Program-made: the position numbers and the translations under genes
The notes under the pieces: generated by a model
Told to the model about the DNA's origin: nothing
The model's database searches: none
What the model saw: the letters and a program-made list of their open reading frames with translations, nothing else
Shown: positions 45,884 through 57,399 of the stretch, piece by piece
Layout: the number at the start of each line of letters is the position of its first letter
Position numbering within the stretch: the first letter of the stretch is position 1
Assembly (NCBI GenBank): GCA_016081115.2
Contig: JABTTQ020003456.1
Span: forward strand, 372,001 to 436,000
From: Rehmannia glutinosa
Taxonomy: Eukaryota; Streptophyta; Magnoliopsida; Lamiales; Orobanchaceae
DNA length: 64,000 nucleotides
Direction: 5' to 3'

Positions 45884-48800
45884 CTCCTTTCTTCCTGGAT
45901 CTATGTATTTGATATTTTGGGTAGAGGTCTAGGTCGAAACCTCTTCCTCCAGCCACAGAGCGTGCAAGTAGTCTGCTCGCCGCCTTCTTCGCATAGCTTA
46001 AGGCCTTTTTCCCAATACAAGTCCAGGCTTGGGCATGGACATGTTCTCGAAGTATCCTCGGATTCGATCGTTTTGAATTCATCAACTGATCTCGGCTCGG
46101 TTCCAACGTTTGAAATGGCATCAGTGCCTCTGTCTGTTGGAATGCCTCCATATTGTTTCAATATGTCCATTGCACGGGCATCCATTTTTCTTTCAACCTT
46201 CTTCATCTCTCGCTTCTACAATTTTCCTCTTTTCAGACATGGGCACAGAAGAGTGTTGGAGCGGCAGAGTCACTGGAAGTTTGTTGATGATGTCATTTGT
46301 GACGAGTCCTTGTTGAGGGTTCTAGCAACCATTAAAGTCATATCTTTCGAACCTTCCCCTCAACGGATTTCCCTTTTTCTTCCTACGATCCTCAACTGTC
46401 TTATTCTTCATGACTATTTCCTTCTCAACCACAGACCCTTCCAACTTCTTCTTTAGGTATTCCTCTTCCCCATTTTTGGCATCATCAAAGGAGAGAGGAA
46501 CCCTCGAGAATAGACCAGCCAGCATGAAGTCTAGGCGGCTGATAGCTGAATTATGCTTTGAATCACTGCGGAGTATCTTTGACGGAATTTGGAGCGGGTG
46601 GCTTTTGATTCACTGCCACGGCAAAGATCATTTCGGCTTCCACCGACTTCATTTCAGCCATGAGAAGGCTGAATTTATTTTCCATAGTCTCCTCGACGTG
46701 CAGAAGTTCTTTCTTGTGGAATTCACGCAGCAGTTGCATTTCAGTGTTATGAGATTCATGCATTCTATCAATGTTTTCTTGCATTCTTTTCTTCATATCA
46801 GCATTATCAGCGCTCCAGATCAACATCTTGTTATACAATGCCTTAAAGTATCGAACATATTCCACACGCATTGTTTGCTGTTGCCACCATTCCCAGATCC
46901 TGACTATTATTCCACGTAGATCGGCAGTAAGACTAGCATCTCTGTTATCCAGCCTCATGTCCAGTGAGGCCTGGTGCCTTTCCATCTTCTCTATCTCTGC
47001 AAAAATCGCCTTGAAGACTTCTCGAACTTCAGCTGTTACCTCCGTCTCAGCTGGTGGCCAAGTAGCGTCAAAGTCAAAGTCTGTTGGGACGATAGTATCT
47101 GTGGGAATAACTGGATCAGGTTTGTGGAAGCGCCTCTTGTCTCGAGCTGATTCTTCATCAAGGTCCGACAGCTCCAGTGAGAAGGGAAACGTTTCTTCAA
47201 ACGCATCATCACGGACATAGGGTATTTGTCCAATGGTAACTCGTGGTCGTGATGTGCCTGGTTGAGTCGATTCTGCTGCAGCTTTGGGAGCTTACGCTTG
47301 ATTGATCGTGATTCGGTGGGTCATTGTGGTATGGACCCGGTGGTGAGCCTCACTATCTCAACAACTTCGTCGGTCTCGGCTATTTTTTCCTTTTGAGTTG
47401 TTTGGTCCTCGCCGTGTCCGTGGCGTCATCGGAAGATGATGAGATTTGAAGAGGTGGCTCATCATCGAAGTTGAATGTCTGACGAGTAGCCTTAAGGTCT
47501 GACTTACTCGTGCTTGGGAGAACATCCTCAGCTGAGTCTTTTGGATTTGCAATGGGGGATGACTCAGCTTCATCTTCACCTTCAGATCCCAGAAAAGTTA
47601 CGTCTGGGTTGTCTTGGGAATCATGAAGGGCACTTATCTCCTTCTCAGATGCATCAATGACAGGAGGAATGTTCTGCGTTTCTGTTTCTTTACCTCGGGA
47701 AGTCTCAACCTCCCGTAGGCCTTCACTACCTCCTGCAATCTCAACTGCAGCGAGGCCTTGGACAATCCCTTCGACAGTCTCAGCTGTCTTTGGGTCTTCA
47801 GAGGTGGCATCCACTAGAGTCTCAACTCCATGGATTGCACTTTCATTGCCCAGAGTGTTAACTCCCGGGGTAGATCCATCATGTGCCTCGACTGCATCAG
47901 CAGCATCATTGGCCTGCAGAGTCGTTGGCACCTCAGCTGAGATAGTCTCAACTGTCTGAGCCTCGTTAGTGACAACTTGTTGTGTTTCCATTTGTTGTTC
48001 CTTCTCCACTTTGCCTCCTAGATTCTTGGTGGAGTAAATCGCAACATTCTCCGACCTGGCCGCAGTGGAGGAGTTTCCCCCTCGGTGGCACACCGGTGAG
48101 TGACTTGGAATGGGGTCACTCTTCTCCGGACTCATTTGTTTCATGTGAGTGTTCAGCCATTGGGGCAAGTGGTAAGACACCTTCAGTAGGGGTTGGCTCT
48201 ACTTGGGTCCCCGAGTTCCCAGGTTCATCGCCATTTCCCTTAGAACCTTCCTCAGAGTGAGCTGGGGAAGTGGTCGCAGCAACAACAGTTGCAATCTGCT
48301 GCACCACTCCCATAGGGTCAATTTCCAGTTGTGATTTGGAAGACTCTCCAGGTCCTTCCATCAGCTGTTGCTCATGCATCATTCTGGATTCCCGCATGGC
48401 TTGCTGCATTTTCAATTTTTCTGTATCTGCAGTAGGGTCCAAATCCTCATCACTTTCTGAAAGTATGTCAAGATGTGGATGAGTATGATCAGTGGTTCCA
48501 GTTAGAGGACAAACACTGGCTTTCACACGAGCTTCTGCTTCCTCTGTTGCCCTAGTCTATTCGTTCTCCTTTCGAATTTGCGGATGTTCCGCAGATTATC
48601 CTCATCAAGGGCTTGCAACATCAGTATCAACTTCAAGGAACTGAAGAGTTCCTCTTCCTCCTCAATAAACTCGGGTGTTCAAACTGCACTAGAGTGACTC
48701 AACTTCCACTTCATCCATTCTGCACGATTTTAGATGTCGGATATGGTGGAGACAAAGATGATCACATCATCATCGTCATCTTCGTGTTGTCCTTGTCTCG

Positions 48801-50191
48801 GGAATGGGAGGTAGCAGAGCTTGCTCGCTTCTTCACTTCACAAAGACATCCGGGGGCGGAGATGACCCTATCGGCCAAGTGAGTTAGTTGTCTTAGCCGC
48901 TTTGTGCTCTCGCCTGGCCCACACTGGGTCTTTGGTTTGCCTCGACTGATCGGCAGCGAGGCTTTTGTTTCATCTATACCTTCTCGGAGACTCTACTTCT
49001 CCAAATAGTCTCCGATATCGTTTTCAAGTTGAGTTGCGGAGACTCATTTGTCTTCTCAAGCTCGAAGAGCTTGGAAATTCTTTTTCTTCTTTTGGTTTTC
49101 ACTAGAGGAACATCCGGTTCCACTTCCTAGGTTCGTCGAAGGTAAATGCCTTCGCAGATTGTCTTAGAGGCAAATTTGCCTTCCTTGTTGTGGCGATCCT
49201 CTTCTTCTTAATCACTAGAGAAGGTATTATTGGTTCCTTCTCCATTGCGGTCGCAGCGGGAGACACGGCCTGCAGGGCGGGTGACTAGGGCTGCAGGGCA
49301 AGTGCGATTCTCTTTTTCTTTCTTTGCCGCGGGCGTGATCTTCTTTTGTACCGCAGGGGGCCTTTTTCTTGGGAGGAGGAGGAGACAGTTGTATCTTCAG
49401 TGGTCAAGCGATTCCCTCACTTGTATCCGCCCTCTTGGCGTAAGCTCTCTTCGTGCTCCAGAGAGATTTGATCGAACATCTTTTTTAACATGGAACGTCT
49501 TTCCATGTCATAGAGAGAACACCTTTCACCTCCATTAATTGCCAATAACAAGGCCATACCCCAAGGATCCTCGAAGGACCCATCGCCCTTGAAGGACTTG
49601 TTCCCAACATTTTGGCAGTCTGCTTTGTAGACGAAGTTCGCCCGATTGACTTTTTTTTTCTTCCATAATTGCGGCCATGACAATCACCTTGTTTTTGGAT
49701 AGCTGGTTATGGCTTCCAAACTTCATGTCTATGCACTTTGCGATGATATCCATCAGCTTGTGGTAATCTTCCTTCAGCAGCTTCTCGTCAACTGTGTAAA
49801 CCACCTTAGCAGCACATTCCGGTCTGGCCACTTCCTTCCACGCAGCAGACCAGGTTTACATCGGCCTCATAGATCTCGACACTCGTTCCACCGGTTGCAA
49901 ACAGTGCTCCGCTAAATCCTTAGCAGTGATTGTGAATTCTTTGCCATGAACAGAGGACTTGATGCCCTCGTCGTGAACTTCAGCGTTCACGTAGAACTGA
50001 GCGACTTTTTCAACATAAGTCATCTGAAACTCCATTATGAGAAAGGGTTTCAGCCCAGACTTCTCCACTTTATCAGCTATCTTCTTCACAAGGGTTTCAT
50101 TGGACCCCTGTTTAATCATTCCTTCAAAATCCATAGTAGAGCCAGTGTGGATTTGTTTTCCCAACTTAACAAAATCGTAAGTTGATGCCAT
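45884..50191 (-). pseudogene. Env-like extra ORF of Sirevirus A (continues at 31627-31892 beyond B)
   Basis: ATG at 50191 (-) starts MASTYDFVKLGKQIHTGSTM. The N-terminal domain has KKIADKVEKSGLKPF, TYVEKVAQFYVNAEVHDEG and KEFTITAKDLAEHC, then LKEDYHKLMDIIAKCIDMKF. A long low-complexity Asp/Glu/Ser/Thr/Pro region (48526-47358) and a coiled coil (46985-46563, WEWWQQQTMRVEYVRYF, MKKRMQENIDRMHESH) follow. After B, at 31892-31627, the end is extremely Lys/Arg-rich. It sits after pol where Sireviruses carry the so-called env-like gene. No signal peptide or convincing membrane segment is visible, so an envelope role is unsupported. Several frameshifts. Confidence 0.7.
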
Positions 50192-50325
50192 TTCTTGAAG
50201 ATTTACCGAACTAAACTTTAGAAATTCACTTTGGAGATCTGTAGGGTTTTGAGAGAAAAGTTGCTTTCTTGCTTTGAGAGAGATGAGCAGGTTTGTGTAA
50301 AGTGAGAGAGAAAAACGGACAAATG

Positions 50326-50334
50326 GTATATATG
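50326..50334 (-). promoter_or_regulatory. Candidate internal promoter of the A env-like ORF
   Basis: - strand CATATATACC lies about 140 bp before the ATG at 50191 and is followed by a CT-rich leader (CGTTTTTCTCTCTCAC, AAAACCCTACAG). Upstream is ATTGGATATAAATG. B has the same arrangement at 38358-38365. Confidence 0.45.
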
Positions 50335-50754
50335 TGGGTTATGAAAGGACGTGTATACGGTTTTTGAAATTTGATCAAGATCAACGGCTCAGATTTAGCA
50401 CGCCGATTAGCATTTAATTTCTCGCATTTAATGCGGCAACATTTATATCCAATCATAAGCTTGGTATGTAGCTTTTTTGTACACAATTACACATCATAAT
50501 TACGCCGACGTCATTCTTAAAAACATTCCCACTTAGTAAAAACGATCGCATTTTGGTCACTTTGCTCATAAATGACTTAGCTTACTTTTTAGCCGATTCA
50601 ACTCTTCTTCTCTGTTTACATAGTGACTCATTTTGTCGCCTAACTCGGTGCAAACTGACTTTTCGACACGGCTTATTTACTTAGTTTGATTCAAGAGCTT
50701 CGCTCTTCTCCCATCTTTTTACGTTTCATCTCTTTTCCGTGAGTCTTCCGAGTG

Positions 50755-53700
50755 TTAACTCGGTTCAATTAACCCTAACTCATGCTTGAGTTCTTCAAAT
50801 ATTGATTCACACAATGGTTTTGTGAATATATCGCCTAATCGCTTATCGGTTGAGATGTATTCTAAGGTAATGTCCTTCTTTTCAACATGGTCTCTTATGA
50901 AATGGTATCTGACATCAATGTACTTTGTTCTCGAATGCAACACAGGATTTTGAGGGATTGCAATAGCACTTGTGTTATCACACATAATTGGAATCTCCTT
51001 TTCTTCAACTTCATAGTCTATATTGTTGTCTCATCCATAAGACTTGGGCACTGCTGTGCCTACCCGCATGCCTATGTACTGCTTGATTGTGGATGTGGCT
51101 ATTGAATTTTGCTTCTTGCTAAACCATGAAATTAATCTATTTCCAAGCATCGACATGTACTTGAAGTACTCTTCCTGTCAACTCTACATCCAAAGATAGT
51201 CGAGTCCGAGTAACCAATTAGCTTGAATCCACCTTCCTTTGGATACCATAAGCCAACGTTTTGGCTTCCTTCAAGTATCTTAAGATTCTTTTGGTTTTGC
51301 GATCATGTGGTTTTCTTTTGGAGCAGATTGAAATCTTGCACATACACCTACAACAAAGGTGATGTCTAGCCTACTTTTGTGAGATAGAGTAGTGATCCAA
51401 TAAGTGCTCAGATCCGGTTTGATCCACACGCTTGCCATCCGCATCCATGTCCATTTTGGTGATGTATTCATTGGTATTTTCACAAAAGACTTCTCTTCCA
51501 TACCAAATTTTTTCATTAAATCTCTGGTGTACTTTGTCTGACTTATGAAGGTTCCATCCTTCAGCTGTTTTACTTGGAGTCCTATGAAGAATGCCAGCTC
51601 TCCCATCATGCTCATTTCAAATTTGCTTTGCATGAGATTTGAGAATTTATCACACAACTCTTTGTTTGTGGATCTAAAAATGATGTCATCCACATATATT
51701 TGAACAAGCAGTATACTCTTCCTATCTTGAATTCTGAAGAGTGTTCTATCCACTTTGACTTTTGTGAATCCATTCTCAGTCAGGAATTGAGATAATGTAT
51801 CATACCATGCTCTAGGTGCTTGTTTCAATCCATATAGAGCTTTCTTAAGTTTGTACACTTTATCTCCAAGAGTCTTCTGTTCAAATCCAGGAGGTTGTTC
51901 AACATAGACTTCTTCTTCCAATAATCCATCAAGAATGCACTTTTTACATCCATTTGATATACAATGAAGTTCTTGTGAGCAGCATAGGCAAGAAACATCC
52001 TTATTGCTTCTAATCTTGCAATAGAAGCAAATGGTTCATCAAAATCTATACTTTGTTCTTGGCAATATCCTTTGGCTACTAATCTTGCTTTGTTTCTTAC
52101 CACAGAACCGTCTTCATTCATCTTGTTCCTAAACACCCATTTTGTGCTAATGACATTTTGATGGGTTGGTCTTTGAACCAATTCCCACACTTTGTTCCTT
52201 TCAAACTGATTCAGCTCTTCTTGCATGGCTTGAATCCAATGTGGTACATCCAATGCTTGTGGTACATCCAATGCTTGTGACACATCTTTTGGCTCTATTT
52301 GAGAAATAAAATAGGTAAACATTGCTTCTTGTTGAGCTCTTGATCTAGTTCTTACACCATCTCTTACATCTCAAATGACTAGTTCTGGTGGATGGTCTCT
52401 CAGCCATCTCACATCAGGTTGGAGTAAATTAGCTGGATTCAGTCGTCTTGCAGTTGTGTTATCTTGAGCAGCTCTCTCATCATCACTTAGCTGTAGATTC
52501 TCCAGCTGTCTTTGAGATTCAGCTACATCATCTTCATCTTGGTTTATTGCTCCTTTGACTTCAACATAGGGACTCTTCTCGCATAGTTGGGTGATTGACT
52601 TATCGCCTAACTCTTCAATGTCTTATCCATTTACATTAGATTCATCAAAAACCACATGGATAGACTCTTTCGTGACCATAGTCCTTTTATTCAAGATTTC
52701 TATAGGCTTTGCTCTCGGTGAGTATCCAAGAAGATACCTTCATCAGCTTTAGCATCAAAAGCCTTTAAATTGTCTTTGCCATTATTATGGATGAAGCATT
52801 TACATTCAAATATTTTAGAATATGCAACATTTGGCTTCCTCCCTGTCCAAGTCTCATAGGGAGTCTTTGTCAGCTGTCTATTTATCATGCATCTATTTTG
52901 AGTATAGCATGCGGTGTTTATAGCTTTCGACCCCAAAATCTTTTAGCGACCTGCTTGGCTAACATGGTCTTTGCAGCTTCCTTGAGAGTTCTGTTCCTTC
53001 TTTCTGCAACTCCATTCTACTGTGGAGTCCTTGCTGCAGATAATTCATGAGCAATACCATTTTCAACACAATACTGAGTTATTATCCCATTGACAAACTC
53101 AGTTCCTCTGTCAGATCTTATCTTTATAATGGTTTGACTCTTCTCATTTTGAATTCTCTTCATCAGCTGTGGTAGCTTCTGCAAGGCTTTTTTCTTTTTA
53201 CACATGAAAACTGTCCATGTATATCTTGAATAATCATCTACTACCACGAAGGTATATTTCTTTCCACTTATGCGAGCTGGCTCAACTGGACCAAATAAAT
53301 CCATATGCAGCAGATGCAATATTCTTGTTGAAGATGGACATGACTTCTCTTTGAATGATGATTTGATCTCGCTTTCCCATCGGCATGCATCACAAGCACT
53401 TTCTTCTTGTACAATCGAGTGGGAGTCCTTCTATAAGATTACTCCTTGCAAGCTTGTTAATTGTCTTGAAATTCGGGGTGACTCGACTTCTTGTGCCACG
53501 ACCCAACTTGATTCGGCTATACTCTTTGCTAGAGACAAGTCTTGGTGTGGCGATCGACCAATCTACCACATACATGTTCTTTTGTTCCGCATCCTTGCAA
53601 CACTACTTCATTTGATTCGATATCTTTGATTTGACACACTCCCATATTGAATCCAACATTATAGCCCTTGTCACAGAGTTGGCGATGCTCAATAAGTTGA

Positions 53701-56272
53701 AATTGAGGCCTTCAACATATGCAACATCGTGATTTCTAATCCATTTTTATTGACGGATCCGATTGCCTCTTATTTTTCCTAGAGCTTCATTTCCTCCAAA
53801 TATGACTTTTGCACCTTTAACTTCCTTGAATTTTTGACAGAATTTTCTTGTTTCTGTCATATATGTCCGGGAATGACCACTATCCATGTACCAGGTTCCT
53901 TGGCACTCACCGCTCCTTGAACCCGCAATCAAGGAAATCAGATCTTAGGTACCCATACTTATGCAGGTCCGAGGGGTTAGTTAGTCTTTGTAAGATGATC
54001 CAACCAACCTGTAGCCAAATGATTTGACTCTAAGGGGTTTCCATCTATTTGTGCCATAATCATAATTTACTTTGGCAAATTGCTTGGGGGCTTTAGGTTC
54101 ATACAGCTGTCTCTTGTGTCAGTATGCTTGTGTGTGTGTTTTAGCAATTGCCTTCTTTGGGTAATTGTGATATCTCCGAGTGTAGTGCTTGGGTGCATAT
54201 GTGTTGCGATAATAGCTTTGTTGCCTTTGGAATGACCTTTTCTTTGAGTTCTAGGCCTTTGCCATTTAGGCTTGTATTAGTAGGTCTTTTTTGATATTTC
54301 ACATTATTCCAATCGGCTTGACTTGGGTAGTTTCTACCATTCCCGTCATATTTGTTCCTTTAATAGAACTTTTGGGGCTTTTGGTAGCTCTGTTTCTTCT
54401 TTCTGAGTACTTCCTGTTTGGAGTTTCTTTGAGGAACTCATTGGATTTCTTCTCAGCTGTCCTCTCAGCATACTCAACTGGATGTTTTCCTTTTCCTTTA
54501 TAACCAATGCCAGTTTGGTTGTGATTGTGCTTTGGGATGAACGTGTGTGCAACATTTGGTGTCTTGGATTTTTGAGATGCTTCATTGCTTGAAGATCCTT
54601 TTTCCAAGATCACTCTGGGAGTTTGACTATGCACAAAGGAGTTGAATCTTATGCCTGTCTTATCTCCACACTCTTTTTGGCTCATAATAAGGTCATCCAA
54701 TGATTTAGATGCCTTTGTGAATGAGGCAATCACATTTTTGAGATCATTTTCTCTCTTTTCTATAGCAGCTATCTCTACTATTAGTTTAGCATTCTCAACC
54801 TTCAACTCTTTATTCTCATCAGCTATGTGACTTAGAGTACTCAGCTCCTTAGTCAGCTGTGAGTTCTGGCTTTTGAGCTGGCTGTTTTCCTCATTTAATA
54901 GTGGGTGTGAGGACTTAATGTGCTCAAAGTCTTTCACATTTTGCCTAATAAATCATAAAGATCAGTGGGTGATGAAGTGTGTGTGTCACAATCACTATCA
55001 CTAGAATCTGAATGAGATGAGTTGGAGTGTACCTCATCTTCTTGGTCAGGTTGATCTTGTTCTTTAGCCATTAGATAGATTAAGGCTTCTTCTTCAGAGC
55101 CACTTGAGTAGTCACTTCACTACTCTCGAAAGTCGGCCGCTTTCTTTGACTTAGTTGTATCGTGATCTCGGACCAACATTGCTCTTTTCTTTTCTTGCCT
55201 TCTTTCTCTAAAGACTTTTCTTTCTTCTTCATTCCTGTATTTGTTGACTACGAGGATATGAACAATCAATGGCATAGTGTCCTGGTTGTCCGCAATTCCA
55301 ACAAAGGTTCTCAACCTTTTGGTCACTCTTTCATTTCTTGGGTTATCGACTCTTTAATATTCGACTTTTTGATGTTCACTCTTTTTGGTGGCCTATCTTC
55401 CCTTGATTTGGGGAGCCGAAAGTTTTTTACGGAGGATTCACCTTTGCCCCTTTTGTAGTTCTTGTTGAAGAACTTGTTGAATCTTTTAACCATCAAAGCA
55501 ATCGCCTCCTGGTTAATGACTTCTTTGACCTCGACTCTCTTTCCATCCTTAACTATCGGTCTGTTTGTTTTGGGCACTGTTGTCTCTTCTTGATCCTTTC
55601 TTCTCACTCAAACTCATAGGCTTTGAGGTCTGAGAATAGTTCATGATTGGATGTTTTTGATAGGTCCATCGAGTGCCTTAGAGCCATTGTCTTCATTTCC
55701 TACTCAGTGGGAGGCTCCTTAATATCTTCATACACATCTCCTTCTCGTGTGTATTCTTTCCCAAAGTCTTTGAGAGCTCATTGGTAATTTCAGTGAATCT
55801 AGCATCCAGCTGGTCCATTGTTTCACCTGCAAGCATTTTAAAGTTTTCAAATTTCTGAATAACAACAGATAATTTGTTTTCCTTGATTTGCTCAGATCCT
55901 TCACAAATTAGGGTTAGTTTATCCCCATTTCTTTTTTGTCTTGCAAGATTTGACTTTGTTGAACATGGCTTTGTCCAAAGTCTTGTAAAGTATATCCTTG
56001 GCCACATTGTCCAAGTTGTATCGTTTTTCATCGTCATTTGTCCATTCTCTTGGTTTTTCAACCATAGCCTGGTCAGGAAAACGACCTCTTCTCCTTCAAA
56101 GTGCAGCCTTCTCTCCTCACAGTTGTGTTCACCTTCAATATTTGCAGTGGCCATCTTCTATTACTATCCACATCTCATCATGTAAAGCTAATAGATGAGC
56201 CTGCATACGTATTTTCCAGTCATCAAATTCTTCAATGGTGTACATAGGAATGCGTGTCAAATTTGCTTCCAT
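50755..56272 (-). pseudogene. gag-pol of Sirevirus A
   Basis: ATG at 56272 (-) starts MEANLTRIPMYTIEEFDDWK. Gag has KLTLICEGSEQIKENKL, MCMKILRSLPLS and a zinc knuckle CWNCGQPGHYAIDC at about 55255-55305, then a coiled-coil stretch. The protease has WYMDSGHSR near 53890. The integrase shows HLLHMDLFGPVEP, IRSDRGTEFVNG and PQ-stop-NGVAERRN, with TAG replacing a glutamine codon. The RT (52322-51280) has WVFRNKMNEDGSVVRNKARL, YQMDVKSAFL and YVDD at 51685-51696. RNase H closes with CDNTSAIAIPQNPV, RYHFIRDHVEKKDI and DIFTKPL. Stops and shifts break the frame in several places, but all domains are present in copia order. Confidence 0.88.
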
Positions 56273-56382
56273 GGTAATAACTTTGCTGAATGAAAAGAGT
56301 TTTTGAAAGAGCAAGTGTTAAAACTTCTTCGAGAAATTGAAGATCTAGTTCAGTAACCAGTGCGGAAGGCTCAATGAACCAA

Positions 56383-56396
56383 CCGCTCTGACACCA
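56383..56396 (-). promoter_or_regulatory. Primer binding site of A
   Basis: - strand TGGTGTCAGAGCGG next to the LTR end resembles the initiator tRNA-Met complement TGGTATCAGAGC. The equivalent in B (44337-44350) is TGGTATCGGAGCGG. Confidence 0.75.
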
Positions 56397-56398
56397 CT

Positions 56399-57382
56399 TG
56401 TAGGTCCCAAGGGGTGTGAGTGTAAGGTTTAGAAGGAGGGGTTGAATAAACCTTACCAACTTTTCGATTTAGTCTTTTTAAAATAGTTTAGAGTTAATTT
56501 CACAGCTAAGTCCTTGATGGACAGCTAAGTTAGTTAACCAAACAGAGTTAGCCACTCAATGCACTCGACCGATTTGTTGATAGGATAACTCATTTTTAGT
56601 CTTATACTTAACTTGGTTGTGATAAGATTTTCAGCGGAATACTTAACACCCTTGAATTTGGTTTAAGTTTGTTTTAACACTTGTTTTTAGCACATGTTAA
56701 TTATCAGTTGGATAGCAATTTGTCAGCAGATATAAAATGATATGCAGAAATAAAATGACACAATAGATTTTATAGAGGTTCGAAGATGGGGTAATGGTCG
56801 TTGGCTTGTCCTGTTGCAGTTCTTGAAATTGACATTTCCTCGTATTGAATGAACCTTGACTTTTTCGGGGTTCGACACAGTGCGAGTGCTTCCCATTGGT
56901 TTATTCCTTTTGCACGCTTCTCGGGGATCGAGCACTTTAAGAAAAGCAGCATGGAAGTATTACTTGTTTAAGTAACTTTTTTGACTTCTGTGCAACGGAT
57001 CCTTTTTCAGTTGTCTTGACTTGACTGCAGTTTTCTAACTTCCCCAGGTGACTTCCAGTCAGCTCCCAATCATTGGATGACTCATCTGTCACTTCAACTT
57101 GAGACTTGGCTATCTTGGATTGACTTGATCGACACTTCACACGATTGTATCGGTGATACTCCTTGATCGAGTTCTTGACTTCTCCTCCTTGCCATACTCG
57201 GTTGTTTCACAATGAGTCTTCATTTCGATCTTGATTGACTTCTTGCATATCCAGGCATAATCGACTTCTCTCTCGTATAGCTCTATCTATTACAATGCAA
57301 TTTACAAAGAAAATAGAGTGTCGGTTTTCTAGTCTAAGTTTTTCATGGCATTCATCAAAATCTAAACAATAATTTCCCAACA
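56399..57382 (-). repeat. 5' LTR of A with internal deletion
   Basis: 984 bp. Sequence jumps from GATGGGGTAAT (56784-56794 region) to GGTCGTTGGC, skipping what corresponds to about 30205-30752 of the other copy, TATA box included. Confidence 0.88.
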
Positions 57383-57399
57383 ATATATCAAACATCTAG

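Larger units (their letters stand above)
29803..57382 (-). mobile_element. Element A: Sirevirus (copia) with env-like ORF
   Basis: LTRs start TGTAGGTCCCAAGG and end TCCCAACA, with duplication ATATA (29798-29802, 57383-57387). On the - strand come 5' LTR (upper), tRNA-Met-type binding site, gag, protease, integrase, RT, RNase H, a large env-like ORF and the polypurine tract. Without B it is about 13.6 kb, in the large size range of Sireviruses. Integrase before RT fixes it as copia. The 5' LTR has lost about 550 bp including the TATA box, so promoter function is probably gone. Confidence 0.9.
14477..57394 (-). mobile_element. Element C: pol-less Sirevirus-like copia element
   Basis: C is bounded by TCTAG duplications (14472-14476, 57395-57399). 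LTR copies start TGTAAGTCCAAGCGG at 14477 and 28555. The upper LTR is broken by element A, and its last bases (ATATATCAAACA) are at 57383-57394. On the - strand it carries a copia-type gag (27152-28500) and a second ORF (25035-26279) but no protease, integrase, reverse transcriptase or RNase H. The tRNA-Met-like binding site is next to 28554 (AGTGTATCGAGCC on the - strand), so the 5' LTR is the upper one. It would need enzymes from a relative such as A or B. The far edge of the lower LTR has lost the expected terminal 60 bp or so. Confidence 0.85.
28555..57394 (-). repeat. 5' LTR of C (upper copy), split by A
   Basis: 28555-29802 continues at 57388-57394 after removal of A and one ATATA copy. 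TATA box TATAAATAG (- strand) at 29240-29249. Palindromes present in the lower copy are partly lost here. Confidence 0.8.
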
